A stretch of 64,000 bases of DNA. Source: Ariolimax columbianus (Eukaryota; Mollusca; Gastropoda; Stylommatophora; Arionidae). Where the stretch lies: assembly GCA_036924085.1 (NCBI GenBank), contig JAVGWX010000019.1:14456696-14520695 (forward strand). The letters are read 5' to 3'. The position numbers and the translations under genes are program-made. The notes beneath the pieces were generated by a model. The model was not told where the DNA came from, made no database searches, and saw only the letters and a list, made by a program, of their open reading frames with translations. Positions 21,900 to 33,469 of the stretch are shown here, in pieces (the first letter of the stretch is position 1; the number at the start of each line of letters is the position of its first letter).

Positions 21900-22262
21900 G
21901 CCGGGGTCTTTGTATATGATACGTACACGAATAAGGCCACTGCCTCCCTGAAAGCATGTCGTAAGAAGCGACTAACTGTGTGACATGGCGTAACACCGGC
22001 CATGGTTAGATGGTTTGTTTAGAGCACTATAGATAGCGCATAACAGGCTGCGGCGCTACCTTGCTCTAGTCGATGGACTCGCACATCGCTTAACCACCCT
22101 CCGTAAGCGCTTGTCCCAAAGCAGCACAACTGTTTGCGCCTAGCCTGCTAAGAAGGAAACCCTTCTGCCGGCTACATCCAGCTCATATCGGAGCTGGGAT
22201 CTGTACGGGGGCATCTGCTCCTGTAGAAGAATGTCGACGAAGAACTATGCAAGGGATGTAAC
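21900..22262 (+). mobile_element. SINE-like retroposon with GACGAA tail
   Basis: The core gcatgtcgtaagaagcgact, then ccggccatggttaga and gatggactcgcacatcgctt, recurs at 48150-48308 and 60470-61040. The end gcatctgctcctgtagaaga leads into a short gacgaagaa tail. With four shared blocks in constant order it is a real dispersed family. I found no B box, so whether it is tRNA-derived is open. Confidence 0.72.
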
Positions 22263-23569
22263 CCATAAAATGTAAAAATAAGTCATATTTAGAGTTATCC
22301 CATCATAAAAAATTCGCGTGAGAGGTTCTGGCTTGGGCGTCTCCCCTCTTTATCCAGGTACAACCTAGAACGAGTGAGCTATGGCCCTACACCAGAACCA
22401 CATGGACGTGTACATTGGCATCTGTACACTGAAGGCGATAGGTGTTAATTATCCACCCGACCAAATTTCTCACGCTTGTTGTCGTCCTCGTGCACGACAT
22501 ATGGGGAGGAACAGCTCGCGACCCCAGGCGCTCGCCTTGCGACGATTGTGACAGCAAAGCCGTGCTTATCACAAGAGCTGAACCTTGAACCTTGACCGGC
22601 GTCGAAGTCATGGAGCGAACTAGACAAGTAACTGGCAGAAGACAACACTGGCTGCTCCTGTAGCTGTTAATAGTAATGTTACAGTTAACATATATGCTGA
22701 TGCCTGTTTGAACTAGTTCTGTTGTGGTAACAACGTCTTGCATATTGTTTTTAAAATGTATCTAATAATATACATAAAAGGCAACTAAATGTTAAAAATG
22801 ACCCAAGAGTACAGTTTGTCTAGATTGCTGCATTAAACACACACAAACTATTAGAATGGTTTGCTTATTTGCGTGTAATTATTAAATGATGTATATTATT
22901 GTGATGCATTTATTACATCCCTTTCTTTTGAATACATAACCATTGTGACGAAGTAAACATTGTCCATGTAAATACAGTTCACTACTAGGCCGTGAAACTA
23001 TTATCTAGCTAACTGAAGATTCTGTGCTGAGAGTTGGGTATGGTTAAGCGTGCTTATATTTCGTGTGTGTGCTACTTCATAAATGGTTCAGCGTTGGATA
23101 TAATGAGTATATGTAAGCAAAGGTATGTAAACTTTCTTGTTTTAAATTTCTCGAAGATTGTTAATCTCACTGTGGATAACCAAAATTTAAACTGTACTTT
23201 TTCAAAAACAGCACACCCATTACTATCATTATAATAACACCAGTGATATAGAATCGTGCATGTTCACTGCTTGCTGAATAAATGTAAATGTAATATTCAT
23301 AATATGTCATTTGAGATATGTAAAAATCAAACTGAATCTTATTCCAGTGTGTGAATTTTCATTGTTAATTTTTTAGTTCATAACATGCATAAGTTGGCAT
23401 GTTCAAGAATGTAAACAAACAGCTGCTAAAGTACACATTCATGCTGTCCTGTGTATCGATGAAATTGCATGTTGCACATATTTGGTATATCCGAATAATG
23501 GCACTATTAACAGACCCAAAAAGGCAAAAGCCTGGTAGTAATACATGCCTTATTATATCAGACATATAT
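22263..23569. other. Unassigned stretch
   Basis: About 1.3 kb without a recognised element. 22310-22640 is less A+T-rich than its surroundings; the rest is A+T-rich. A - frame of 118 codons (22743-22387) has no recognised motif. I see no supported gene. Confidence 0.4.
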
Positions 23570-23880
23570 TTGCACATATGGTCGGCACTTCGTCTTGTGC
23601 TGAATACATTTCGAGGCAGAAAATAAATTGGTTTGGTCATCTCATGAGAATGCACCCTCATCATCTTCCACTTGTGGCTTACAGTGCTGGTAGATCTGGC
23701 TACAGTGTAAGGGGATGGCTGCGAGGTAGGTGGATAGATAACATTACTGTGATTTTGCAATGACAAGGGCTCACATTGACTGACGCAACGCACTTTGTGC
23801 AGGATAAACGACTTAAGCGCCTCACAACGTTGAACCGCACAAGTGGAAAGAAAACTAACTAACTAATTTGCACATACACA
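23570..23880 (+). mobile_element. LINE C-terminal fragment with (AACT)n tail
   Basis: The + strand encodes GTSSCAEYISRQKINWFGHL, MRMHPHHLPLVAYSAG and GWLRGRWIDNITVILQ, and ends in actaactaacta. The same end occurs inverted at 28362-28958 and 32412-32620, which defines the family. Confidence 0.82.
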
Positions 23881-23887
23881 TATTTCT

Positions 23888-23945
23888 TTGTGTGTGTGTG
23901 TGTGTGTGTTATATATTATATTATATATGTGTTATATGCTCTATA
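23888..23945. repeat. (TG)n and (TA)-rich microsatellite
   Basis: A gtgtgtgtgtgtgtgtgtgt run is followed by tatattatattatatatg. Confidence 0.95.
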
Positions 23946-24189
23946 TTATAGACGAATTTAAAAAAAACATTATAATACATTTTACATACTGTTCCTGATG
24001 GTTTAAAAAAAAATGCATCTTCAGAATTGCTTGCAGAACCACTTTGATTGGTTTTGTTGTTGATGCAACAATTTAGCTACTTCAAACTCAGTAGGAGGTT
24101 GGTTTATTTTTAAATGTTGGAATGTCCAAACCTAAGGCTTTGAGAGTTTTCAGTGCTATTGAGGTTAACATGTTCACAGCAAGATAATA
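23946..24189. other. Short unassigned stretch
   Basis: Nothing recognised; the satellite begins at its right end. Confidence 0.4.
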
Positions 24190-24511
24190 TGTAGGAACTT
24201 AAAGACTGGTGTTGATGTGTTAACTTGTGGATAGTAAGATACTATGTAGTAGATTAAAACTTTGTTGTCAGTATGCTAATATGTGGATAGTAAAATACTA
24301 TGTAGTAGATTAAAACTTGGTGTCAGTCTGCTAACATGGGGATAGTAAGATTCTATGTAGTAGATTAAAACTTGGTGTCAGTCTGCTAACATGTGGATAG
24401 TAAGATAATATGTAGACTCTTAAAATGTAGTGCTGGGCTGTTGACGTGTGGTTAAAGTGATCATATGTAGGACATTAACGCTCAATTTTGGTCGACTAAC
24501 ATGTTTAAAGT

Positions 24512-24885
24512 CTTCTTTCTACTTTGCTTTCAGGATCCTTTAATCATGTTATATCTACAGACCAGTTGTCATGATGATGTGTGTAGTCTTCACCAGATCA
24601 GAGTTGCTGCACAGCAACTATTGCCTCAGCTCTGCCCTCTCTGATTACATCTGGCATCTCACTTCACTACAAACGAAGTATTCCTGTAGAATATTTTCAG
24701 AATTATGTTCCACATGGGCACTCATCAGTGTATGAGATCTTGAGTTAGTAAAGATTTTCTAGTATTCTTCAGTGTCCAGTTTTCAAGTGATATAAGGTAA
24801 TTTGTTGGTTTCTTTTGAGTTAGTGAAATCTCTCCATTGGTGTATTTAATGATATCTGCTGATGTTTTGATGTCTCTATGTCAGT
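24512..24885 (-). mobile_element. RNase H LINE 3' end, old copy
   Basis: The sequence from tcttctttctactttgcttt to ggtgtatttaatgat aligns with the nested RNase H LINE at 19064-19480, including the block read as the Cys/His segment (tgttccacatgggcactcat). It is more diverged and has lost its frame. It interrupts the satellite. Confidence 0.75.
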
Positions 24886-26284
24886 AGTAAGATAGTACGT
24901 AGCACAGTTACGCTCGGTATCAGTCTGTTTACATGTAGATAGTAAGTTAAATGTAAGATTTACTTTGCAGGGCTGGTCTGCTAACATGTAGAAAGTAAAA
25001 TAAAATGTAGGACATTAATGTCCAAAAACGGTTTCTTAACATGAGGGTAGTAAAATATTTTATGTAAGACATTAATCATTGGTGTCCATCTGTTAACATG
25101 TAGATCTTAAGATACTATATACCACACTAAATCTGGGCATCGATCTATTAAAACATGGATAGTAAGAGATTATATAGGACATTCAAGTTGACATACAGCT
25201 GTTAATATGTGGATAGCAAGATATTATTTAGCACAGCTAAGTTCGATGTTGATCTGTTAAACTATGGATACTAAGATAAAATGTTGAATATTACTTCTCA
25301 GGGTAGGTCTACTAACATGTGAATCATGAAATACTCCTCTACAGTATATTAATGCTTGAGTTCCATCTGTTGACATGTAGATAGTTAGCTACTATGTAGG
25401 ACATTAAATTTTGGCGTCGGTATGTTAACATGTAGATAGAAAGATGCTATTTAAGACATTATAGCTTGGTGTTGGTCTTCTCACATGGATATTTAGAAAA
25501 TATGTAGGACGTGAAAGTTTGCTGTGCCAATAAGTGGATAGTACAATATAATCTAGGAAAATCAAGCTTTCTGTCAGTCTGTTAAGCTGTAGATAGTAAG
25601 ATATTATGTAGGACAGTAAAGCTTGGTGCCGGACTGTTGACATCATGACAGCAAATAGCGTGTAGGACATTAAATGTACTGTTGTCCTGTCAACATGCGG
25701 ATAGTTAGACACTATTTTTTACACTAGAGCTTGTTGACAGTCTGTTAACATGTCGATTGAAAGATAATACGCATGACTAACACTCAGTGTTCTTCTGCTG
25801 GCAAGTGGATTCTAAGATAAAATGTAGGACATCAAAGCTCGGTAAAGGTCTGCTGTGGGATCTTAGTGTGGGACATTAATTAACAGTGTCAGTCTGTTAA
25901 CATGTGGATAGTAAGATACTATCTGAGAAAGTAAAGCTCGTTGTCAGTGTACATCTTTTGTCATGCAAATATTAAGATAATATTAAGTCCATTAAAGCTC
26001 AGTGCCTTTCTCTTTACATGTAGAAAGTAAGATACTATTTTTATCAGTAAGGATCAGTGTAGGTCTGTTAATATGTTGATTGAAAAAAACTATTTATTAC
26101 ATGAAAGCTCATTGTTGGTCTGTTAACATGGGGACAGTAGGAAGCTGTTTAAGACATTCATTGTCAGTGTCTGTCTGTTAATATGTTGAAGGCAAGATAT
26201 TATATAAAACATAAAATATATGATATGCAGGACAGTAGAGCGCACATTTAGTCTGCTAACATGTGAATAGGAAGATACTATATA

Positions 26285-26600
26285 GGACCTTAAAGCTGGG
26301 GGTTGACTTACATCTTTTGTCCCACTGATACTGATACTATATAGGACATTAAAGCTCGAGGTTGGCTCACATCTTTTGTTATGCTGATACTGATACTATA
26401 TAGGACCTTAAAGCTTGGTGTTGGCTTACATCTTTTGTTATGCTAATACTAAGGTACTGTATAGGACCTTAAAGCTCGGTGTTGGCTTACATCTTTTGTC
26501 ACGCTGATACTAAGATACTATATAGAACCTTAAAGTTTGGTGTTGGCTTACATCTTTTGTCATGATGATACTAAGATACTATATAGGACCTTAAAGCTCG
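26285..26600. repeat. About 61-bp sub-array of the satellite, about 6 copies
   Basis: Units of the type ggaccttaaagctcggtgtt with ggcttacatcttttgtcat recur with about 60-bp spacing. The block ttacatcttttgt is a local addition to the general unit. Confidence 0.8.
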
Positions 26601-26659
26601 GAGTGAATCAGTTAACATGGTGACTGTAAGATACTATGGGGACACTAATGTTCATGATT

Positions 26660-26995
26660 GGCCGTAACTTAACTTCATTGTATTGGTTTAGAAGGCTCTT
26701 CAGAGTCTGTATACAACCAATTTATTTCTATTTGTGAATGCATTAACTGACTCTACTTCTACTACATCCTGCGGCAATGCATTCCAAGAATTCACCTCTC
26801 TCTTACTTAAAAACATATTTCCTAATATCTAATATGGACCTATCTTTAAACAATTTGTAGCTGTGCCCTCTTGTTCTTGTAGTCGGCCGTGCCCTCTTGT
26901 TCTTGTAGTCGGCCGTGCCCTCTTGTTCTTGTAGTCGGCCGTGCTTTGAAAAACTTGGTATAGTCTAATTTATCCTTTTCATTAATTCATTATAA
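26660..26995 (-). mobile_element. CR1/L2-like LINE 3' end with a 26-bp triplication
   Basis: On the - strand this is the terminal region of the family at 1-645 and 61050, ending at the left (ttggtttagaaggctcttca). A 26-bp piece, gtgccctcttgttcttgtag with tcggcc, is present three times in tandem at about 26870-26948. It is 5'-truncated and decayed. Confidence 0.8.
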
Positions 26996-27015
26996 AAGAT
27001 CCCGTCACGCTATGC

Positions 27016-27175
27016 GGCGCATAGGAAATATTGTATTAGGCCCATATTATTTTGTAACCAACAGCATATAGTGGATGATGTGGTCAGCCAGCCGCCTTTA
27101 CGTCCCAGATTTTTCTGGTACCCAATTTCTGTGGCTGGGTCGACCATAGGGGCCGGTTTGTGATTAGAGAAAAAA
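27016..27175. mobile_element. SINE fragment
   Basis: The block tggtacccaatttctgtggc tgggtcgac matches the central part of the SINE at 44718-44988 (ggtacccatttaaggctggg tcgac on the + strand). Ends are not defined. Confidence 0.6.
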
Positions 27176-27274
27176 CAAAATGAATTTATACACTTGTATT
27201 AAGTCACCAGTCTGTTAATATGTGGTCGATAAGATACTGCGTAGGACAGTTTGTTTGTTTTGTTTTTTGCCGTT

Positions 27275-27507
27275 CACTTTATTTCTCTATACCCCAAGGT
27301 GGTGTGCGTTGCACTTTGGTTTTTATTTTGTGCCTGTTGGCCCAGTGCATCCGACTTTGGCATTCATTTTATCTTACGGTCCGCTTCCTCCTGCATTTTC
27401 TAAGGGTTTGCTTCACCAGGGTAACGGCCAGTGATGGGGATTGAACCCAACACCTTTGGTTTGTGAGCCGTGTCACTTAACCACTAGCTCTCGCCGTCCC
27501 CACTTAG
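27275..27507 (-). mobile_element. tRNA-derived SINE
   Basis: Inverted copy of the SINE at 14784-15012. On the - strand the head reads tagtggttaagtgacacgg with B box ggttcaatccc, then gccgttaccctggtgaagc and gtcggatgcactgggcc. Head, body and end occur in the same order as in the other copy. Confidence 0.82.
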
Positions 27508-27635
27508 GATTGTAAAATTCTTCATCAGTCTAGATTTGTTGAAATGTGGATACAAAGAAACCGCAGAACAACAAAGATTGGTGTCAGTTTATGAACATGT
27601 GCATAGAAAGTTTGTAGGTGTGACCATTATATCAT

Positions 27636-28285
27636 CGTGCTGGTCTGTTAACATGGGGACAGATGACATTATATCTTGGTGCTGGTCTGTTAACATGGGG
27701 ACAGATGACATCATATCTAGTTGCTGGTCTGTTATCATGGTGACAGATGACATTATATCTGGTTGCTGGTCTGTTAACATGGTGACAGATGACATTATAT
27801 CTGGTTGCTGGTCTGTTAACATGGTGACAGATAACATTATATCTTGGTGCTGGTCTGTTAACATGGGGACAGATGACATTATATCTTGGTGCTGGTCTGT
27901 TAACATGGTGACAGATAACATTATATCTTGGTGCTGGTCTGTTAACATGGGGACAGATGACATTATATCTTGGTGCTGGTCTGTTAACATGGGGACAGAT
28001 GACGTTATATCTTGGTGCTGGTCTGTTTACATGGGGACAGATGACATTATATCTTGGTGCTGGTCTGTTAACATGAGGACAGATGACATTATATCTTGGT
28101 GCTGGTCTGTTAACATGGGGACAGATGACGTTATATCTTGGTGCTGGTCTGTTAACATGAGGACAGATGACATTATATCTTGGTGCTGGTCTGTTAACAT
28201 GAGGACAGATGACATTATATTTTGGTGCTGGTCTGTTAACATGGGGACAGATGACATTATATCCCGGTGCTTGTCTGTTAAAATA
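27636..28285. repeat. 42-bp tandem array, about 15 copies
   Basis: The unit (agatgacattatatcttggt gctggtctgttaacatgggg ac) repeats every 42 bp. It is a re-amplified variant of the surrounding satellite. Because 42 is divisible by 3 and the unit lacks stops in one + frame and in a - frame, long frames exist on both strands (27536-28297 +, 14-residue period DDIISWCWSVNMGT). This is a product of the repeat, not evidence for a protein. Confidence 0.95.
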
Positions 28286-28361
28286 GGGGACAGTTAGACA
28301 CTTTGTAGGACGTTAAAGCTCGGTATCAGTCTCTTTACATATGGAAAGAAGAGTACTATCC

Positions 28362-28958
28362 TAGTTAGTTAGTTTAGTCAGTTTTTTTCCACTTGTGTCG
28401 TTGAACGTTATGGGATACTTAATTCGTCTATCCTGCCCCAAGTGCGTTGTGTTGGCCAATGTGAGCCTGTGTCACTGCACAATCACTCTATCATCTATCC
28501 ACCTACCTCACAGCCGCCCCCTTGTACTATAGCCATATCTGCCAGCACTGTAAGCCATCAGTGGAATCTGATGAGGGTGCATTCTCATGAGATGACCAGA
28601 CCAACTTATTTTCTGCCTAGAAGTGTAAACGGCACAAGACGTAGTGCCGACCATACTACGAATGTCGTTCATCCGCATTTCGTCTTTCTTGATAACACTG
28701 ATGACCTTCCATTCACAAGTGGACATTCTGCTTCCACATGCCCAGGACAGAGACCATGTTTCACACTGATAGCACAGAGTCTGCATAAATATACTGTTTG
28801 TCAGTTGTTCCTTTTTTTGCCAAACTAATGCTTGTGTGCCTAAGCCGTGGTGACATCCGATAAGTTACCGCAGATTCTTTCTGACACCTAGTCTCAATTT
28901 CCTTGTTGATCTTGCCGTCTGTGGAAAAAATACTGCCCACATACTTGAACTCAGTGAA
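28362..28958 (-). mobile_element. LINE C-terminal fragment with (AACT)n tail
   Basis: On the - strand: a post-YADD block (KINKEIETRCQKESAV near 28900), a CYQCETWSLSWACG block and the C-terminal MRMHPHQIPLMAYSAG segment. The 3' end at 28362 is seen on the + strand as ctagttagttag. Satellite sequence tactat occurs on both sides (28354-28359 and 28960-28965), a possible short target-site duplication. Same family as 23570-23880. Confidence 0.82.
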
Positions 28959-28999
28959 ATACTATGTTGGATATCTTCTTCTTCTTCTGCGTACGCAGT

Positions 29000-30212
29000 C
29001 AGACAGTAACCATTATTTTTTCGAAAAAAGCGGCGGTCATCCTGAGGCTGTCACCACTGCCATAGAGCTTGTCTTGCAGTTCCACTGGTGATGGCCACAT
29101 CTGCTCTCTCTGATCCTCGTATGTCGGGCAGTTCTGCAGCAGATGTTCAGCGGTCATTTTACCAGTACCGCACGGGCATTCGTCGGTACACCCTATCTTC
29201 AATTTGTTGAATAGGTGGTACCTCAGTCTATTGTGGCCAGTGCGAAGTCTGAAGACAACGACCTGCTCTCTTCGGTTCAACTGGTAATAGGCATCGTTTT
29301 TGGTGTAACCAGTATGTTCGGTTTCCCATTTGGTCATGTATTTGGCTTTGATAAGCCGTTTTGACTCTTCGTACGTCATACTGGTATCTGTTTGTGGTAG
29401 TCTTGCACCTTCTTTTGCCAGTCTGTCTGCCTCCTCGTTGCCTTGGATGTTGCAGTGTGATGGGACCCACTGTACCACTACCCTTTTTGGTGCGGACTGC
29501 TGGCACAGTTTGCAGAGTGCTGCTCTTAAGTCATTAAGCTCAGTGTTTTTCTGGCTTTTTAGCGCTGTGACTACGGCGAGAGCATCTGTCAGCAGGACTA
29601 TATGGCTTTCATTTTCACTGTGTGTCACCATTTCTTCCACTGCCGCCCTCAGTGCCTCTGCCTCCGCTCTGAAATTGCTTGTGTACTTACCAGTAGCGAA
29701 TGACAGTGTTATTTTTCTGCCATTTGGTAGGTTCAGGAATGCTCCTGCCCCTCCGTTCTGTGTTGTGTTTGTTACAGAACCGTCGGTGTATGCATGGGTC
29801 CAGTCCATGCTTGGGTAGCTTTTCGTTATGAAGCTTAGGGTAGTATCTCTCCTTTCTTTTTCAGTCTGGCAGGTTTTGTTTGCAATACTTGGTATATTTC
29901 TACCACCTCTGGAAATATATCCTGCCTCCAGGTAGGTTTTCGTACAGTAGTGATGGGTTTTGGTGTTGTTAGTGCATTTATGGGATCTTCGTGCATCTTT
30001 GCTTTGGCTATTTCTGCAAAGTTTCTCCGCTTTAGTTTCCCATTTCCCAAATTGTTTAGTCTCTGGTGCATTGGATGGTCAGTCAGTCTTCGGAGTTTCT
30101 CTGACTGCAGCTGGGCTCTGCAGTCTCTTCTATCGGTCATGGATTGCAGTTTTGTAATCTTTTCAAGTTCTACAATTGGCGTTGACTTCATGCCTCCTGT
30201 TATAATTCTCAT
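29000..30212 (-). pseudogene. LINE linker, RNase H and Cys/His tail
   Basis: The linker frame 30212-29835 continues the RT in phase after one stop. A shift near 29840 leads to the RNase H frame 29808-28999 (269 codons). RNase H catalytic residues are all visible: Asp in YTDGS, Glu in RAEAEALRAA, Asp in VLLTDALAV and Asp in GNEEADRLAKEG. It is followed by a conserved C-terminal module with LRTGHNRLRYHLFNKL and the Cys/His block DECPCGTGKMTAEHLLQNC. Known for I/jockey-group LINEs: RNase H removes the RNA template during integration. The RNase H part itself is uninterrupted. Confidence 0.9.
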
Positions 30213-30236
30213 GGCTTGGTTTTGAAGTTTGTTAAC

Positions 30237-31083
30237 TTAATCGAAGTTCGCCTTCGCTGCTGTTGTCCATGCCGCAATGCCATACTCGAGAACTGGTCTC
30301 ACTCTTCCAGTGTACAGTTTCTTTAGTATGCCTTCGTCTGCTCCCCAGCTTGTGCCAGCAAGTTTCCTCAGGATTGCCATTCTTTCTCTGGCTTTCATTC
30401 GGTTTCTCTCAATCTGACTTTTCCATGTCATGCGCCAATCAAATGTGACTCCCAGATAGGTTGGGTTGTCATTTGGCTGCAGGAATTTGCCATTTAGACT
30501 TAATTTGGTACTTTGGGGTTTTAATGAAAGCGAGAATATTGTGCATGTGGTTTTCTCCTCGTTTATTTTGACCAGCCATGAGTTCGCCCACTCTTCCAGC
30601 AATGTTAGGGCCGTCTGCATCCGATTTCTTGCTATGGTGAGATTCTTTTCAGAGGTCCACATAGCCAGATCGTCTGCAAACATTGAGCTATGGACTCTTC
30701 TTGGTATATTCTCTGTAATATCGTTTATATATACCAGGAAGAGTGTGGGTGACAGTACTCCCCCTTGGGGTACTCCCTGCTCGAGTGTCACCTTTTTGCT
30801 CATCTGCTCTTGTACTTGGACTCTGGCCGTTCTTTGTTTGAGGTAGTGATTGATCCACTTGTACATCTTCCCACAAACATCACTTCTTCTTAGCTTGACT
30901 CTAAGTCCATCTTCCAGACTTTGTCAAATGCCTTTTCCAGATCCACCCAAACAGCTACTGTGTGTTTCTGTGCCTGGTAGGCATCTTCTATCTCCTGGGC
31001 TATGAGGAGGACCTGGTCCTCAGTGGATCTGTGCTGTCTAAAGCCGGCTTGCTGTGGAATTAGTATTCGTTTTTTTTCCAGAT
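30237..31083 (-). pseudogene. LINE reverse transcriptase domain
   Basis: Read on the - strand: QAGFRQHRSTEDQV (about 31050), WVDLEKAFDKVW (about 30945), then after a frameshift near 30920 the open frame 30866-30237 with GVPQGGVLSPTLFLVYIND (about 30780), the catalytic MFADDLAMW (about 30675), the NPTYLGVTFD block and the thumb segment RPVLEYGIAAW. The three catalytic Asp positions (VDLEK and FADD) are intact. The frame stops at 30237 (TAA) but continues in phase as QNQAMRIITGGMKSTPI, so a single nonsense change closes it. The protein would copy LINE RNA at a nicked target in the nucleus. Confidence 0.88.
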
Positions 31084-31171
31084 CTATGTTGGATATGAAA
31101 TCTCAGTTAGTCTGTTAACATGTGGATAGTAAATACTATGAAGGATATGTAATCTCAGTGTTGGTCTGTTA

Positions 31172-31668
31172 ACATCATCATCATCAGTCCCATAACCTAG
31201 AAGGTCGTTGAGGCACCGTTATTGCAGTTTGTTGTACCAGCTCACACCATACAACAACAGTGTGTCTTGGGCTGCTACACACCTGAGGGAGCCCATCTCT
31301 CTCCAGGTGGCAATTCATTATAGTAGTGTCTAAATTTCATACAACAGAGCTGATACTGTCTTCAGCTAGGGCGAAGGGCGCCAATCTCGTAAAGTTCAGC
31401 CGTGTGAACTAGACCGTGAAAATGACACATGTTTAAGCGTAGTGCTATTCATATAACCGATGTCCAATTCCAGGAAGAAAATACAAAGCAATCAAATTAA
31501 CCAGTCCAAATGGAAAACAACAACACTTTTCCTAGAACACAAGTGTAAGTCGTCAACCAGTGTGAATTCCTGGCAAATCCATGGTCTGGCGGCATCTTAT
31601 AATGAACTAAAACAGAAGAGCAATGTAGAACCGTAGCCAATTATAGTGCCTTCTTTGCTGCTCTCAAC
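31172..31668 (-). mobile_element. Retroposon 3' end with (GAT)n tail
   Basis: The segment interrupts the satellite. On the - strand it ends tctaggttatgggactgatg followed by atgatgatg, a typical LINE 3' tail. Upstream, caccgttattgcagtttgtt and the rest (to about 31668) show no recognised coding block. Probably the 3' part of an RTE-like LINE or a derived SINE; the class is uncertain. Confidence 0.6.
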
Positions 31669-31789
31669 ACTTGGATAGTAGATAATATGTAGGATATTAA
31701 ATCTCAGAGTTAGTCGGTTAACATGGTGATAGTAAATACTATGTTGGATATTAAATCCCAGTGTTGGATCAAATCTGTTGACATACAGA

Positions 31790-32045
31790 TACTATGATGA
31801 TGCTATGTAGGACAATAAAGATAGATGTTAGTCTGCTAACATGGATACAGTAAAACGATATGTAGGACAATAAAGATAGATGTTAGTCTGCTAACATGGA
31901 TACAGTAAAATGCTATGTAGGACAATAAAGATAGATGTCAGTCTGTTAACATGGATACTTTAAAATGCTATGTAGAACAATAAAAATAGGTGTCAGTCTG
32001 TTAACATGGATACAGTAAAATGCTATGTAGAACATAAAAGCTTGG
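31790..32045. repeat. About 59-bp sub-array of the satellite, about 4 copies
   Basis: Units gtaggacaataaagatagat, gttagtctgctaacatggat, acagtaaaatgctat are nearly identical to each other and less similar to flanking satellite, showing recent local amplification. Confidence 0.82.
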
Positions 32046-32411
32046 TAAGGTCTGTTAATATGATGTAAATATGTTGCCTGGTGGAAAGTAAGATTATATG
32101 TAGGATGTTAAAGGTTATTGTCCGCCTTTTTTATATGCAAAATGTAAGATTCTATTTTTAACAGTAAGTCTCTGTGTAGGTCTTATAAAAATGTGTATAG
32201 TATATTACAGATTGTTATCAGTCTGTTAACATGTAGGCATCAAGATAACATGAGTTCACTAACAAACGGTGTCACTCTGTTATAAATGTGGAAAGTAAGA
32301 TATTATATAGGACATTCAAATTCAACATTGGTCTGTTAGAAATTTGGATAGTAAGATATTATGTAGGACATTCAAATTCAACATTGTTCTGTTAGAAATT
32401 TGGATAGTAAG

Positions 32412-32622
32412 ATATTATGTTAGTTAGTTAGTTTTCTTTCCACTTGTTCCGTTTAGCGTCGTGGGGCGCTTGAGTCGTCTATCCTGCGCCAAGAGTGTTG
32501 CGTCGGTCAATATGAGCCCTTGTCATTGCATAATCACTCTGTCATCTATCCACCTACCTCGCGGCCTCCCCCTTGTTCTGTAGCCAGATCTACCAGCATT
32601 GTAAGCCATCAGTGGAAGATGT
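32412..32622 (-). mobile_element. LINE 3' end with (AACT)n tail
   Basis: Matches the terminal part of the copies at 23570 and 28362 (ttagttagttagttttcttt at the left, then the C-terminal coding region). Satellite resumes at atgtaggacattaaaattc. Confidence 0.8.
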
Positions 32623-32734
32623 AGGACATTAAAATTCAACATTGGTCTGTTAGAAATTTGGATAGTAAGATATTATGTAGGACATTAAAATTCAACATTC
32701 ATCTGTTAGAAATTTGGATAGTAAGATATTATGA

Positions 32735-32965
32735 CCATGTCTCAAGGTCAAAGGGACTTGCAGATACAGGGCACAGTTTAGAGCAAGCAAAGACGAGAAT
32801 GTCCGAGAAAATTATGGGAAGATAGCATCTATGAATAGACTAGCCTACGTCTCAAGGAGGCAAAAAAAGCAACCACAGACAGAGAGGGATGGCGCAGGAT
32901 TGTGGAGGTGTCAGCAGGAGTGCCCCAACAATCTCAAGAGATCACAGGATGAACTGAACTGAATG
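32735..32965 (+). mobile_element. Endonuclease-RT LINE terminal fragment
   Basis: The + strand encodes EATTDREGWRRIVEVSAG and ends in gatgaactgaactga, like the + fragment at 19880-20478. Upstream coding sequence is too decayed to read. Confidence 0.65.
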
Positions 32966-33084
32966 GAGACACTATGTAGGACAGTAAAGATCGATGTTGA
33001 TCTGTTAAAATAGGAATCGAAAGATTGAAAATGTTGGACAATATTTCTCATGGTAGGTCTACTAACATGTGGATAATAAAGTAC

Positions 33085-33380
33085 TATTAGGTCAGGTCAT
33101 ACCGTAACTGGTGAGGTCAATGGGGCACACATGAAGACGTCCTCGCAACCCTACACTACACTTCTCTGTCAGCAGCTGCTGCCTGTGCCTCTTCTGGTCA
33201 GAGATTGGTCCATTCTTTTATGTTGTCCTCCCACCTCTTTTTGGGACGACTTCTTCGTCGTCTACCTTGCACCTTTCCGTGCAGGATTGTATTTGCAAGA
33301 CCATTTGATCTCGATATGTGACCATGCCCAAACGAGTTTTCTTCTTTTGACAGTTGCCAAGAGCTCTTCAAAAAGCCCTT
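33085..33380 (-). mobile_element. Endonuclease-RT LINE 3' end with (ACCTG)-type tail
   Basis: The - frame 33383-33198 encodes NGLANTILHGKVQGRRRRSR and PKKRWEDNIKEWTN, the same end as 6771-8125 and 4557-4800, with an aggtcaggtca tail at the left. It is 5'-truncated within the KRRKLAW block and interrupts the satellite. Confidence 0.85.
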
Positions 33381-33469
33381 CACAGAATATTAATGTTCAG
33401 GTTCCGTCTGTTAACATGTGGATAATAAGATAATAGGTAGGAAAGTAAAGTTCAGTTTTGGTCTACATC

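Larger units (their letters stand above)
28975..31083 (-). mobile_element. RNase H LINE, best-preserved copy
   Basis: 5'-truncated insertion with the full sequence from RT palm to tail. It is flanked by a perfect 13-bp target-site duplication, ctatgttggatat, at 28962-28974 and 31084-31096, both in satellite units. The 3' end carries a (GAA)n tail directly next to the duplication. RT and RNase H are described separately. Two frameshifts and one nonsense codon separate it from an open frame, so it is one of the younger insertions. The same family supplies 19064, 24512, 35329 and 50690. Confidence 0.93.

Noticed and set aside
22387..22743. 118-codon reverse-strand frame
   Set aside because: No recognised motif and no splice context.
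27536..28297. 253-codon frame as a repeat protein gene
   Set aside because: The frame follows only from a 42-bp unit without stops; an equivalent frame is open on the other strand and no start or splice context supports it.
29330..29818. 162-codon + frame opposite the RNase H domain
   Set aside because: It is the antisense of a clear RNase H coding region.
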